64,000 bases of DNA, taken from positions 496,001 through 560,000 of the forward strand of contig JAFEUB010000285.1 in assembly GCA_024529925.1 (NCBI GenBank), read 5' to 3'. Position numbers and translations under genes: made by a program. A model generated the notes under the pieces. The model was not told the origin of the DNA. It saw only the letters and a list, made by a program, of their open reading frames with translations, and did no database searches. Source of the stretch: Ophthalmolycus amberensis (lineage: Eukaryota; Chordata; Actinopteri; Perciformes; Zoarcidae). This document shows, in pieces, positions 48,803 through 59,004 of this stretch. How positions within the stretch are numbered: position 1 is the first letter of the stretch; the number at the start of each line of letters is the position of its first letter.

Positions 48803-49066
48803 ATCTCCTCCCAAGGCCTGCCTTCAGAGCCCTACCCTCCTTTCCAAAACCCTCCCCCGCCCGACAGCGTCAACTACGAGGACCAAGCCTTCTACGAGAA
48901 CCAGGTTATCGCGGGAGGGCGCCCCCCGCAGGGCGACCTCAACATGCACCTGCAGGGCCTCAAGTCCACCGGCAACTACGTAGACTTCTACTCCGCCTCG
49001 CGGCCCTACAGCGAGCTCAACTACGAGACCAGCCACTATCCAGCCTCACCAGACTCTTGGGTCTAA
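48803..49066 (+). CDS. ctnnd2: ctnnd2 terminal exon M with PDZ ligand DSWV
   Basis: This 264-bp coding part (87 codons and TAA at 49,064-49,066) includes a Pro-rich start (PPFQNPPPPDSVNYED), QAFYENQV, LKSTGNYVDFYSASRPYSEL, NYETSHYPASPDSWV. The last four residues form the class I-like PDZ ligand by which delta-catenin binds synaptic scaffolds such as PSD-95, S-SCAM and Erbin in mammals. The end is virtually invariant in vertebrates. Overlapping open frames on both strands are shadows of this exon. Confidence 0.97.
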   Translation: MSSQGLPSEPYPPFQNPPPPDSVNYEDQAFYENQVIAGGRPPQGDLNMHLQGLKSTGNYVDFYSASRPYSELNYETSHYPASPDSWV

Positions 49067-50640
49067 GGGGAGACGAGGGTGGAGGATCAGGAGGAGGAGG
49101 AGAGGATGGATGGATGGTGAAGTGGGTAGTTTAAGAAGAGGAGTAGAGAAGATGAGAGGACAGTTCCTCTCCCTCCCTAGATAGCAGGACGACGGATGGG
49201 GTGGATGGAGTGCAGGAAGACATCTTGAGACATTACACTCCTCTCAGAGACATCTCAGTGAAGAGGGAGAGGGGACAAAGGAGGAACAGAAGCGAACGGA
49301 GGAGCGGCCATGCATGTGCATGCACACCACCACCAAAACGGACTTTTCTTTCTGTGTTTAGTATGTGATCAACTACTGCTAGAAAGTTCAGCAGAAGAGA
49401 AAGACCTCCTGCACTCGAAGGCCTCCGGGTACAGAACGTAAGACGGACGGACACGACGAAAGAGGACATAGACGGGAAAGATGGAAGAATGTACTGAGGT
49501 GAAGAAGGACAATGAAAAGAGAAAAATAATTCAGCGGAGTGGAAAATGTTTTTTTGGATTGCGAAATGGAACGTGTGAGAGTACCCGGGAGAAAAACCTG
49601 TAAATACGTGGTATAGCAACATGGCTTTTAGTAATGTGAAGCACAAGAAGCAGAGCTGTAGGACATGTAGGACGTCTGTCACACAAATCTTTGTTTCTCT
49701 CTGTGGCTCCAGCGTGATGTGTCCTCCTCCGGGCGAAGAACGCCTCTGGACTGGTCATTTGTAACAGTTTTTTTTTCTTTCTTTCTTTTGTTGTGTTTCT
49801 ACTTTTTTAATTCTGTATTCTGGTTGTATAGTATTTGATGTACACTGTACATTTACCGAGATGCATTGTGGACTGTACATTGCACTATTTTCTGTGTCAT
49901 GTCAGGCCTTTTTCGCCATTGGGTCAACTTTACTTCCTCACTAACTATCCCCCACCTTAAACACACACACAGAAAGACACACACAATCCCTGCACTCTTT
50001 CAACACGTATATTACAGCTACGGACCGATGTCAAGGCGTTGCTATTGTTGAAATATCGGATATGAATTGGGTATTTGAAGCATCAATTCTGGTAGGTCAC
50101 GGTGCTCCTTTAACTGCCCTACAGAATGGCCATCTCAAACAGTTGAGCTGCCTTTTTTCCCCTTGACAAAACTCATCTTTTTTAAGCTAGTTTATGTTTT
50201 TTTTGGCGGTCCACATTAACACCTCGAATCCCCTTTTTGTTCCCATAAGCTCCTCCTTTGAGTGAACTGTGCTCATTATGTATATTACCGTGCCAAACAA
50301 GGGTTACTTCCCCTCAGCGGGGGGGGGGGGGATTGTGGGGGGGATTGGGGGCGTGTTAAAGGGTCCAAGTTCAGCTTTCAGCCGAACATCCTTGCGGTTC
50401 TAGTGATGCCAGTTTGTAAATGCTTTTGTTTTTTTCTAAACTGTGTTTTACTGGGATGAAACTTGTCTTAACTGCACTGGGACTGGGGAGAAAACGGAAA
50501 AAGAAAACCAATGGAGAAAAAAAAGAGGATTAAAGAAAATCACGGAAGGACTGTGACCGGGCGGAGCAACGCTTCCTCCAAAGTTGTATAAAATTAGTTG
50601 ATTTCTGTGTTGTAAAATAATCAATGTTTGAAGTACAAAA
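49067..50640 (+). other. ctnnd2: ctnnd2 3' UTR (end uncertain)
   Basis: Non-coding sequence follows the stop codon. It contains a GA-rich start, a 13-G run at 50,319-50,331, ATTAAA at 50,529-50,534 and an A14 stretch at ~50,638-50,651. The 3' end could be near 50.6 kb or, through the AT-rich TATATAAATATAAATATATA region, near 50.8 kb. The A-rich stretch is genomic, so it may also cause internal priming of cDNA. Confidence 0.6.
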
Positions 50641-53367
50641 AAAAAAAAAAATCTTTTCTGAGAGATGGGTGACAATTCTAACTTCATGGTAGACAAAACT
50701 GTTAATAGAGTACGGATATATATTATATAAATATAAATATATACTTTTTATGTGCAGATGTGGATGTCACTTATAGCAGCAACATTATGGGAAAAAATAC
50801 TTGTAAAAGAAAAAAACAAAAAAAAAACAGCTCCATGTAGGAATTTTGTTCACATTTTATTTTCTGGTCAACACACTAAATTGTCGACTTTGTGTAGTAA
50901 TGTTGTTGCTATGTGGAGTAGAGTAGACCAGGGCCCAGGGATCCACATTGTCACTAAAGCAGTCCAAAAAAAAAAAGGTGCTACGTCCATGAGAAGTATT
51001 TCCAAACATGTCTGTATTTTTAACCGTGCACAAAAACTTTCGTTCCCCTTCGTATATCGATAACAAACTATTGATTATCGGCCACATGACAGACAACAAT
51101 CACACGTTCTTGTGTTTCCCATGCATGAAGAAAACAACAACAACCCATTTCTGAATAGTTGGTCTCATTATGCTACATAGCAGAACAATTGCACCATGAA
51201 TGCACGAGTATTTGTTGTCAGTAAATCTGATTTCTTTTTTTATTTGCTTTGTATGCGAGAGCTAAATTGTAAAACGCGACAACAGACCCTGGTTCTCCCT
51301 GGTTCTCTCCTGTTTAGAAGTCCTAGGGGTCATCTTCTGACGCTTGGAAAAAAACGACTCATAATGCAACTGTCCCCACAAAAACACTGGATGAAGAACA
51401 GTAAGCGAGCATAATGGAAACTGACAACGTACTGTACGTCCCTGTGATCCTTAGGCAGTAAAAACTGACTACGAGAGGTGTGTGGAGGTATAACGTCGGT
51501 ATCCTTTTTGTTGCTAGACCAAACGTGTTTTGAAAAGAGAATTGTGAAACTTTCTATTGATTCAAAGAGATTGCAACTGCTCCAAAAAAATATAAACGGA
51601 CCATCTAAGAAACCTTTTTTGGGAGTCGTTTGTTCTGTTGCCAGAAAAAGTGTCTTTGTGGTATTTCTTTCGGTGTGGTGACACTGAATATAGTTCGGAA
51701 TATAGTTAGAAAGGGGAAAGTTTGGTGTAATGCTACTGAAGTGGAGATGTTCTGGCCTGGAGTCTGAGAGAATACTCATTTTGATTAAATCACCTTGAAA
51801 TGGACAGTTCAACCCAAAATCATGAATACATATTTCTCCTCTTACCTGTGGTCCTGGTTGTTTTGGTGTGAGTTGCCTAGTTTAAGAGATATCTGCGTAG
51901 AGATGTCTGCCTTCTCTCCAAAATATTGGGACTTTATTGCCCAATAAGTTTTGAAAACTCAACAGCAATGTCTCTTTCCAAAAATAATCCACAGACCTTT
52001 TTAAGAGCAGCCTGTAAATATTCAAAGCAATCTAAATTGATAAATAGTACTACAGGTAAGAGGAAAAATATGTACTTCTGATTTGGGCTTGAACTGTCCA
52101 TTAAAGATATGTATTGTAACATTACATACAGTACATTTGAAGACACTACAGGTGAATAGGGTAAAAAAATAATTGATTACTCACATTAAGACAATTATTT
52201 TTGTTTAATAATCTTCTGAAATTTTATGTAAAAAACTGCAAATGAGGCATTATCTAATCCTAACGTTGGGTGACTCTAGGAGAAATGTACGGACGAAGTA
52301 GACAAAGTAGTAAAATAAACAGCTAAATGTGTATTTTGGATTAGTGGTTTTCTTTCCACTAATCTGAAAGAAGACATGTTGTGGAAGCAAAATATGACAA
52401 AATCTCAAAAGTTGACCGGTGCATGAAAAACAATGAGATATTGAGGAACTGTGTCAATGCACAGTAGTGCAAAAACGAAGCCTGGGAATTTTAATGAAAC
52501 TAAATTGAAACTGAAGAAAATGACGGACAGTTTCCAGCCGTCTTTAATGAATACACAGGAAGTCACAGGAATATTTACATCGTTAGATCCGATAGGCTTG
52601 TAGTTTGCAGACCACGTTTGCATTCATTGATATTTCTTTATAAATATATATGTGGAAATGTGTGTATTCTTTCCTTTATTCTTCATTATTCTGCCTTGGA
52701 AAGCACTTTGCAATTGCTGTGGGTTCAATAATATTAATTAATTAATTAATATAATAATAGTTATTATTAATTCAACCACAGAATATATGTTTAACAGACT
52801 AAACCTTCATTGCACAACATAAGACTAAAAACCAACAAATCTAGGCATTAAATATTACAATTACACAGAAAATTAGCATTTTTTACTAAACGTGGGGTTT
52901 GCTGTCGCAGGTGCTCTCCACCGACCGCATGACCCAATGCATGATGGGAAACGCCTGGCTGTCTCCGGATCAAAGAGCTGATTGGCTCTTGGATTTGACA
53001 ACAAGCAAAACGTTTTGTAGCAAATCCTAATTTTCTGTGTGATTGTAATACTTAACGCTAGATTGTTGGATATTAGTCTCATGTTGTGGGACAAAGGTTT
53101 AATCTAAATACATATCTTGTTTGATTGATAATAATTGAGCTTATTAATACAACACATATCAAAAGCATCAAAGTGTTTCACAGGCAGACATAAAACACAT
53201 AAATATATATTCACAAACACACATGTATAAATCCGAACGAAGTCCGCAAACTACAAGTAGCCTACAAGGTAGCCTACGGATCTAACAGGAAGTATCTGTT
53301 TCTTTGACTTCCTGTTTATTCTTTGAAGGCGGCTGAAAACTGTCCGGCTTGACTGCAGTTTTTGTCC
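50641..53367. other. Intergenic, AT-rich
   Basis: Downstream of ctnnd2. It holds the 300-bp MITE at 51,801-52,100 and an AATTAATTAATTAAT run near 52,735. No coding or RNA feature was recognised. Confidence 0.75.
51801..52100. mobile_element. MITE with ~51-bp terminal inverted repeats
   Basis: The left end TGGACAGTTCAACCCAAAAT and right end ATTTGGGCTTGAACTGTCCA begin inverted repeats of about 51 bp that continue through CATATTTCTCCTCTTACCTG / CAGGTAAGAGGAAAAATATG with few mismatches. Total length is 300 bp, with no open frame. No clear target duplication was found. Confidence 0.88.
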
Positions 53368-53407
53368 CCGCCCCCTGCTGCTGCCCCCTGCTGCTGCCCC
53401 CTGCTCT
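53368..53407 (-). promoter_or_regulatory. Three tandem CTCF-like cores, 13-bp period
   Basis: On the minus strand GCAGCAGGGGGC is repeated in a 13-bp rhythm (53,381-53,394 and 53,394-53,407, with a third core at 53,368-53,381). GCAGCAGGGGGCAG fits CCASYAGRKGGCRS except at the first C. The orientation is opposite to most array motifs at 1-10.6 kb. Binding is inference. Confidence 0.45.
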
Positions 53408-53784
53408 CGTCTACTTTCCAGGCGAGGTGCAGGTAATCTGGAACGAGCCTGGGCCTCCACCTTAACTGCAACCTACCACGTGCCCAGGTAAGAGCAAGCA
53501 TCCAAATCACACAGAACACTGAACATACCATGACTACAAGATCCCGAAGTTACTGCTGCTGACATGTCAATCTATCTATGGGCATCCATCCATAACAGTC
53601 AGCACACCAACTACTATAGACTTCTGCCATACTAGCTTCCAGGTGAGGCGCAGTTAACATGTAGTGTAGTAAAACATCCTGTTTTTTGTCATACTGCATT
53701 TAGCAAACTATATATTGGCACATAATAAATATTTGTCTTGCATACTGAATAGTATGGTAGTATGGGTGCTTGAACACAACATGC

Positions 53785-54425
53785 ATTCAGCCATCTTGTT
53801 TTTAATGCAACCAGAAGTGACACGGGAGGGAGGTGCTAAGTACAACCGAACACTGAAGACATTTTAAGCCACCAATAATGTCACGATAACTTTCATTAAC
53901 TGAAAACACACCGTGGATTAAAGCTCTAAACGAAAATGCGGACAACTGTATTTAATTTGACTCTAAATGGACTGCTCAAAACCCACCTTTTTAGGCTAGC
54001 ATTTGAGTAAAAATCCCATGTCCTAGACCTGCTCTTAAAATGTTTTAATTTTTTATTTTTTGTCTGTGTATGTAATTTATTGACCCTATGGTCACATTGT
54101 GTTTTTTATGCTTTTACATTTCTGCTCTGTTAAGCACTTTGTGATTTTATGCCTGTGAAAAGCGCTCTATAAATAAATTGTATTATTATTATTATTATTA
54201 TCATGTACTAAATGAACATCATGCTGTATCGAAGAAGACTTGAAACTAGAGATTGAGACCATAAACTCATGTTTACAATGTTTACTGAGGTAATAAATCA
54301 AGAGAGAAGTAGAGTCATTCTCTCATAGACTTCTATAACATCTGACTTATTTTTCGCAACCAGAGGAGTCGCCCCCTGCTGGTCAGTGGAAAGTTTATGG
54401 CACTTCACTTCAAACCCAGAGGTTG
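53785..54425 (-). mobile_element. Family A copy 5, split by an L2 insertion
   Basis: This minus-orientation copy runs from GCCATCTTGTTTTTAATGC to GAGTCGCCCCCTGCTGGTCA. Between CTCTAAATGGA and TACTAAATGAACATCATG it carries an L2 tail (53,972-54,200). Copy 6 lacks this insert at the same place. Confidence 0.8.
53972..54200 (+). mobile_element. Short L2-clade LINE 3' end
   Basis: It begins in the last codons of an L2 reverse transcriptase: LLKTHLFRLAFE and a TAA stop (54,008-54,010). Then comes the family's 3' UTR with AAGCACTTTGTGATTTT, AAAAGCGCTCTATAAATAAA and a (TTA)n tail. This 5'-truncated copy sits inside family A copy 5, in plus orientation. Confidence 0.88.
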
Positions 54426-56329
54426 ACGCCTGATATTAGACTCAACATTGCATTATTCCCTAAAAGTGTGATCACAACTAAGGTTACAAGCTAACTCTGA
54501 AAGTCTAAGCGTAGTCGTTATGGCAAATCATTAGCTTGCACTTTTAAATGAAAGAATGGTGCATCCAGAAACGCCTCGCCAGTGTGCTACGAGACCAGCA
54601 AGCGACTGGGCAGGAAGGGCAAACAAAGAAAGCAACTGGACCAAAGACCAAGACACATTCTGAGTGAAAACACCCACTGGGGGGTCAAGATGATAGAAAT
54701 ATTGTGAGACTGGGCTCACGTATTACAGCCCTGTCCTTTTTTAAGCAGGGGTCATTGCAAATGAATTTCTATACCCTAATAGCATACTTAAGGGACAAGA
54801 ATTGGTCAAAGATTGTATGAAAATGTCCCACATCTTAGGTGGGAACACTGGATGATGCAACCTCTCATGCAGGAGGCCACTGAGAGCTCTCCAGTGCTTC
54901 ACAACAGAGGAAACAGAAGATCCTTTTTGATTTAACGGCAAGGCCACTAATGAGATCATCTCCCCTCTCTGTGGGGGCACTGTTTAGTATATTGACATCT
55001 AAAATGGTCATGATTGCCCTCTGGTGGTTTTTTAGACGAGCTGCACCACAGGTCAGGGTGGCGGCCATTTTAGTCTCTGATGCCTGTTCTGCATGGTTCT
55101 GTGCAGATAGATCACCACAGGCACTGATTTGATCTTCTTCTTCTTTTTGTTCATTACATATGCACCGTTGAGAGCGTAGAACAAAGCACGGGGCGAGGCG
55201 TCGGGTCACAGCTCCAGAAATGAGAGGTAGGCATCTTATGCTTCACCGCAACCATGTATCTGCAGGACACCTGTGGTTAAAAACCACGTTGTTTTTTATT
55301 CTATAACCTTCCTTAACAGCATCACAGTATTTCTGTGCTGCTGAGGCAAATGGAGCAGGAGAGGTTTGTGAAATGTCCCACTATTTCTGAGCAGTGAGTC
55401 TACACTCCCACCAGAGTTTCGCTCGGTTTTGCACAGAAAGTTCGAAAGTTTATGAAGTGGTGAGTATTTCTCATTCCAGTGAGACGTCTATATGTGGTAA
55501 AAGAAAGAAAGAGACCTTTAAACATTTATAATATATATATAAGAACAGTGCCTGTCTCCGTTCCATTCAATCGTCCCAGTGAGAGCGACAGTGAGCCAGT
55601 CATGAGCAGCAGGAACTGGAAATCATAGCAGCAAAGTGGCAATCATTCATTTGATTATTTACACCTGTGCTTTTTCCATACTGCGACATGTCAAAATGTC
55701 TTCCTGTGGAAAAAGGTCTCTGTGCAGGTCGCACATGAGCTCTGTAGGAATACAACCGTATATGTAGGAGGAGGACTGCTTGTAGTTATATGAAAGTCAG
55801 TCTTGCAAAACAAGTGATTTGCACGCCCGGATTCATTCGGATAAACCTTGCGTGGAATGAAAAAAAAAAAAGATATCACACAATTCGAGGCTTCGTCATA
55901 ATTTTAATGCGAGAATAACCTTTCAATTTCACCCCGAATGACAAAGAAATTGCATTCAATTGACCTATGAGCCCCTTTTGTTGTAGTTTAGCTTTCAGTT
56001 GGTAAAAATATATATCAGTATTCTTAATGAAAGGAAAGGTACACATAATTACACACAATCAAATGAAAGTACAAAAATGAGATCCATATCAACATTCAAG
56101 TGTGAATCGCCTTTCCTCATATGCCAGTGATGGTGTGACACGTCTTTAGGCCATCAACAGTTTCAATCCAGTGAATTTGGCATGGTTTTCCTATTCCCTT
56201 TATGTATTGCAGCTTCTATTCAACTCTGTAGTTAAGTAACTGAATTGTAACGTCGAGCCATCGATGCATTTAAATGGCATTACAGCGAGATCCTCCATCA
56301 GCCTCCATCCTGACTCTAACGGTCTAGAC
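54426..56329. other. Intergenic, no gene recognised
   Basis: It contains a CTCF-like minus-strand motif at 55,013-55,026. A 114-codon minus-strand open frame at 54,865-55,209 has no recognisable domain. AT-rich sequence follows from 55.4 kb. Confidence 0.7.
55013..55026 (-). promoter_or_regulatory. CTCF-like motif CCACCAGAGGGC
   Basis: On the minus strand CCACCAGAGGGCAA matches the CTCF core at all but the last position. It points left, towards ctnnd2. Confidence 0.45.
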
Positions 56330-56595
56330 GGTTTGACTCTAAATGGACCATCATTTACTAAATGAACATCATGCTGTGTTGAAGAAGACTGCGATTGAGA
56401 CCATCAAACTCATGTTTACTATGTTTACTGAGGTAGTAAATCAAGAGAGAAGTAGAGTCATTTTCTCATAGACTTCTATACAATCAGGCTTCTTTTTGCA
56501 ACCGGAGGAGTCGCCCCCTGCTGGTCAGTGGATAGAATGCAAGTTTTAAGACACTTGGCTTCACTCGGCAGAGCCGGAGGTTGCCGCCTGATATT
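56330..56595 (-). mobile_element. Interspersed repeat family A, copy 6 (partial)
   Basis: This minus-orientation partial copy runs from TTTGACTCTAAATGGACCAT through GAGTCGCCCCCTGCTGGTCA to GAGGTTGCCGCCTGATATTT. It supplies the uninterrupted target for the L2 insertion in copy 5. Confidence 0.78.
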
Positions 56596-57160
56596 TACAT
56601 ACTAAAAAACGCCATATTTGCTCCCTTTTCCTAACTCACATTTTGCAGCAATATTTCTCTGTGTTTAGTAAAAAGCTCCTGCAAAGGCCTTTTTTCATTA
56701 CTGCAAAATTCAAATAAACACGTGGGCTACTTGCGCAGCTAACGAGTGTTACGGTGGCCCTCCATTTCTCACAGAGCAGGGGATACCCACAGTCGTGGTC
56801 CATCTCATGTGATTTATTTTGGGAGCCAACAAGCCACAGTCTAGCACTAAGCTGCTTATTTTTGGCTCTGCCTTTCTACCATAAAGCCCTCACAAAGCCT
56901 GTGTGAGCTGGCTCCTCCCCTTTTCCTCCTTGCATATACCTATTGGACTATGCATCAGTGTATGATGTCTTCTTGGCTTCCTCCCTATCTGCTGTGATGT
57001 GGTAGCAGCCAGCCACCAATCTCCATCCTGTGAAATCCCGCCGACTGGCTAACCCCTCCCTTCTTGCTATGCCTCTTTGGCAAATGTTTTTTTTGGCTTT
57101 TTTCTACATTTTGTATCGTGTATCGTTCACTTGATCTTCCGGTATCATATCATATCATAC

Positions 57161-57395
57161 CGGTTTCTCCGGTATGAAGCTCGGAGCCGGGGCTTTGCAG
57201 AGCCTCACCTTAGGCACCACGATGCCCGGCCGCACGCTGCACCTCCTCAGCAAGTTCAGAGGCAGGAGGCTCGCTCGCCTCATGGCCACCGTGGCCACGT
57301 CGCTCAGCAGCTGAGTCTGCAGGCTGGCCCTCCGATCCCTCGCCTTGGGGATGAGGAGGAAAATCTCAAAGATCAATAGTGTTGGAGCACTGATA
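57161..57395 (-). pseudogene. ankrd33b: ankrd33b-like C-terminal tail segment
   Basis: On the minus strand a GC-rich open frame reads LIPKARDRRASLQTQLLSD, VATVAMRRASLLPLNLLRRC, SVRPGIVVPKVRLCKAPAPS, FIPEKP. This matches the basic C-terminal tail of vertebrate ANKRD33B (a RRASLLPL..LRR.SVRPG.VVP.VR..KAPAP.F.PE pattern recalled, not searched). The frame ends at GGTATGATATG: either a donor (CCG|GTATGA) after 57,161 or a premature stop a codon later. The final part of the family tail (an IPKWRYKE-type, Lys/Glu-rich end) is not found downstream. The 5' boundary is uncertain (57,364 or 57,395). It may be part of a real gene or a broken one. Confidence 0.6.
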
Positions 57396-58016
57396 CTGCA
57401 CATTCAGATCAGCTGGACATGGACTCAATGGGAGACTCTGACTACTGATGCGATCAAAGTTCATAACGAAAGTTCAAGTGACCAGTTTGTGTGTTTTAAG
57501 CTATTCGCATAGAATTGTGAGCACCTTTCATAACTGGTATTTTGCACAACACACACAGCACTTTGAAAGAACTTTGTAGTAAATTCATTTTTACCTGCCG
57601 AAGCAGCCATTGGTTTCCATTCATTTCCACCCAGTGTGATCATCAACAGACTGATTCTTGAGTTGTGCAATCTACTAAAGTGAATGGTACGTCTGGTCAA
57701 AGTTATGCTATTGTTTCAAAGTGACACTTTGTAGACCATTACATTATTCTGCACTTAACTTAACTTAAATACATTGAAACCCTCGAACCCTGCAGATTTA
57801 TACAGCTGGTAGAGTCCTTTTTAAGGCTGATTATGGTTATGAAACACCATGTACAGTATTATAACCCTTTATTAGCAAAATGAAGTTTCCAATGGAAAAA
57901 CATTGGGATTCTTTTGGGTTCAATTGGGGCAAATGTCAACAAAATGAGACTTTGCAGGTTTCAAGTCAGCAGAAAATCAAATATTGCATTCAAATGCATA
58001 AAACCCAGAAACCTAC
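57396..58016 (-). other. Gap between the two ankrd33b-like pieces
   Basis: Only ~620 bp separate the pieces. In the family this is where the ankyrin-repeat exons belong, but no ankyrin signature (such as G.TAL..AA..GH) can be read on the minus strand, and the sequence is AT-rich. Confidence 0.65.
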
Positions 58017-58499
58017 TCTTCTGTTTCGATCCGTCTCTGTCACTTCCTCTTCGGTCAGTCCTTGTCGAATCATAATCTTGACGATGATGGCGTTGTTGTT
58101 GCAGCAGGCCTTGAAGAATGAAATGTGCTCGGGGCTCGGCGAGCGGCACATGAGGGACGCGACCGAATTGTCAAGGGGATAGAAAGAATCGTCCGACAGG
58201 ATGCTCTGCGTGTCCGAGCGATCCGGCAGGGCATCGAAGTCCAACTCCTCGAACTCCTGGTAGATCTCGTCCTCATCCTCCCAATAGTATGGCCTGTAAT
58301 CCAGTTCACTCTCCTCGTTATCGGCCTCTCCCGACACCTCACACTCATCGCCATTTTCAACATTGGTGAAGGACAAGGCAGGTTTATCCATAGCCACTTT
58401 ATTAGTCTTAAACGGAATCTCACCCAGTTCCACGCCTCCGGACACTCCATTCTCCAGAACCTTTAAACCTTCACTTTGTTCCTCTGTTATTAACACCAT
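58017..58499 (-). CDS. ankrd33b: ankrd33b-like first coding exon
   Basis: Starting at ATG 58,499 the minus strand encodes 161 codons. They begin MVLITEEQ and have an acidic middle (YYWEDEDEIYQEFEELDFDALP), SDTQSILSDDSFYPLDN, and a first ankyrin-like helix pair (ISFFKACCNNNAIIVKIMIR, QGLTEEEVTETDRNRR). The exon closes in phase 0 at AGAAGA|GTAGGT. The DDSFYP and EE..ETDRN.R blocks are characteristic of ANKRD33B, an ankyrin-repeat protein of unclear function whose relative ANKRD33 is photoreceptor-related. No disabling change is seen in this exon. ANKRD33B neighbours CTNND2 on human 5p, supporting the call. Whether the whole gene works is doubtful because the ankyrin exons are missing. Confidence 0.8.
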
Positions 58500-58983
58500 T
58501 TAAACCTTTCCCTGTCGTACCATTGGTTTCTTTTTTTAAATTCTTGCGAGGTGCCAGGATAACTGTAGGGAGACCTAGAGCCTGCTGCAACACGTTGACT
58601 AATAGGGAATAAGGTTCAACAGAGGTCACAAAGGGGACATGAGATCATCACTTACGGTCCCAATCCTCAGTCATTGTTGGATAAATGTTCTCGGGATGCC
58701 ACAGAGATCAGGATTCTCCAGAACCCCACAAGACAATGTCATTTAAAACAGGTTTGATCGTGTGCATGTTCTGAGGGAGTTGCTCTGGATTGGTGATGTG
58801 ACCAAAGAGTGTCACATTTTCCTCGTCCATCAAATCTCCTAATCGTGGCTTCAGAGCCCAGACGGGCAGCTTGAATTCTTGAAGTCTTGATGAGAAGTTA
58901 AAGCTAAAAAGTGTTGCTCTGGAGAGTAGAACAGGCTTGGCTGGAAACACCAACGGCCACCACTTACGGCAACTAATTGTGTT

Positions 58984-59004
58984 CCCCCCCCCCCCCCCCC
59001 CCCC
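58984..59004 (+). repeat. Homopolymer C tract (21)
   Basis: Twenty-one C in a row, i.e. G21 on the strand of the ankrd33b-like gene, ~490 bp upstream of its ATG. Confidence 0.9.

Larger units (their letters stand above)
13711..49066 (+). other. ctnnd2: ctnnd2 gene, 3' half: 13 coding exons (ARM repeats to stop)
   Basis: Thirteen exons on the plus strand join in phase to give 2092 coding bases: one base completing a split codon, 696 codons and a TAA. The product is the armadillo domain and C-terminal tail of delta-catenin (catenin delta-2), a p120-catenin-family protein of neurons that binds cadherin juxtamembrane tails and synaptic PDZ scaffolds. The assignment rests on near-complete agreement with vertebrate CTNND2, including the RREFGWRDPELPEV start, the seven-lysine loop, and the DSWV end. 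PKP4 and ARVCF are related but differ at these places. Exons coding the N-terminal half lie left of the window. Teleosts usually keep ctnnd2a and ctnnd2b; I cannot tell which this is. Confidence 0.97.

Noticed and set aside
54865..55209. 114-codon minus-strand frame downstream of ctnnd2, considered as a missing ankyrin exon
   Set aside because: It has no ankyrin signature and lies on the far side of the C-terminal tail segment, so the order would be wrong.
57077..57379. 100-codon plus-strand frame
   Set aside because: It is the shadow of the minus-strand ankrd33b-like tail. The minus frame has the recognisable basic pattern.
58070..58466. 126-codon minus and 113-codon plus frames over the ankrd33b-like exon
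   Set aside because: They are out-of-frame shadows of the 161-codon frame that carries the DDSFYP and ETDRN motifs.
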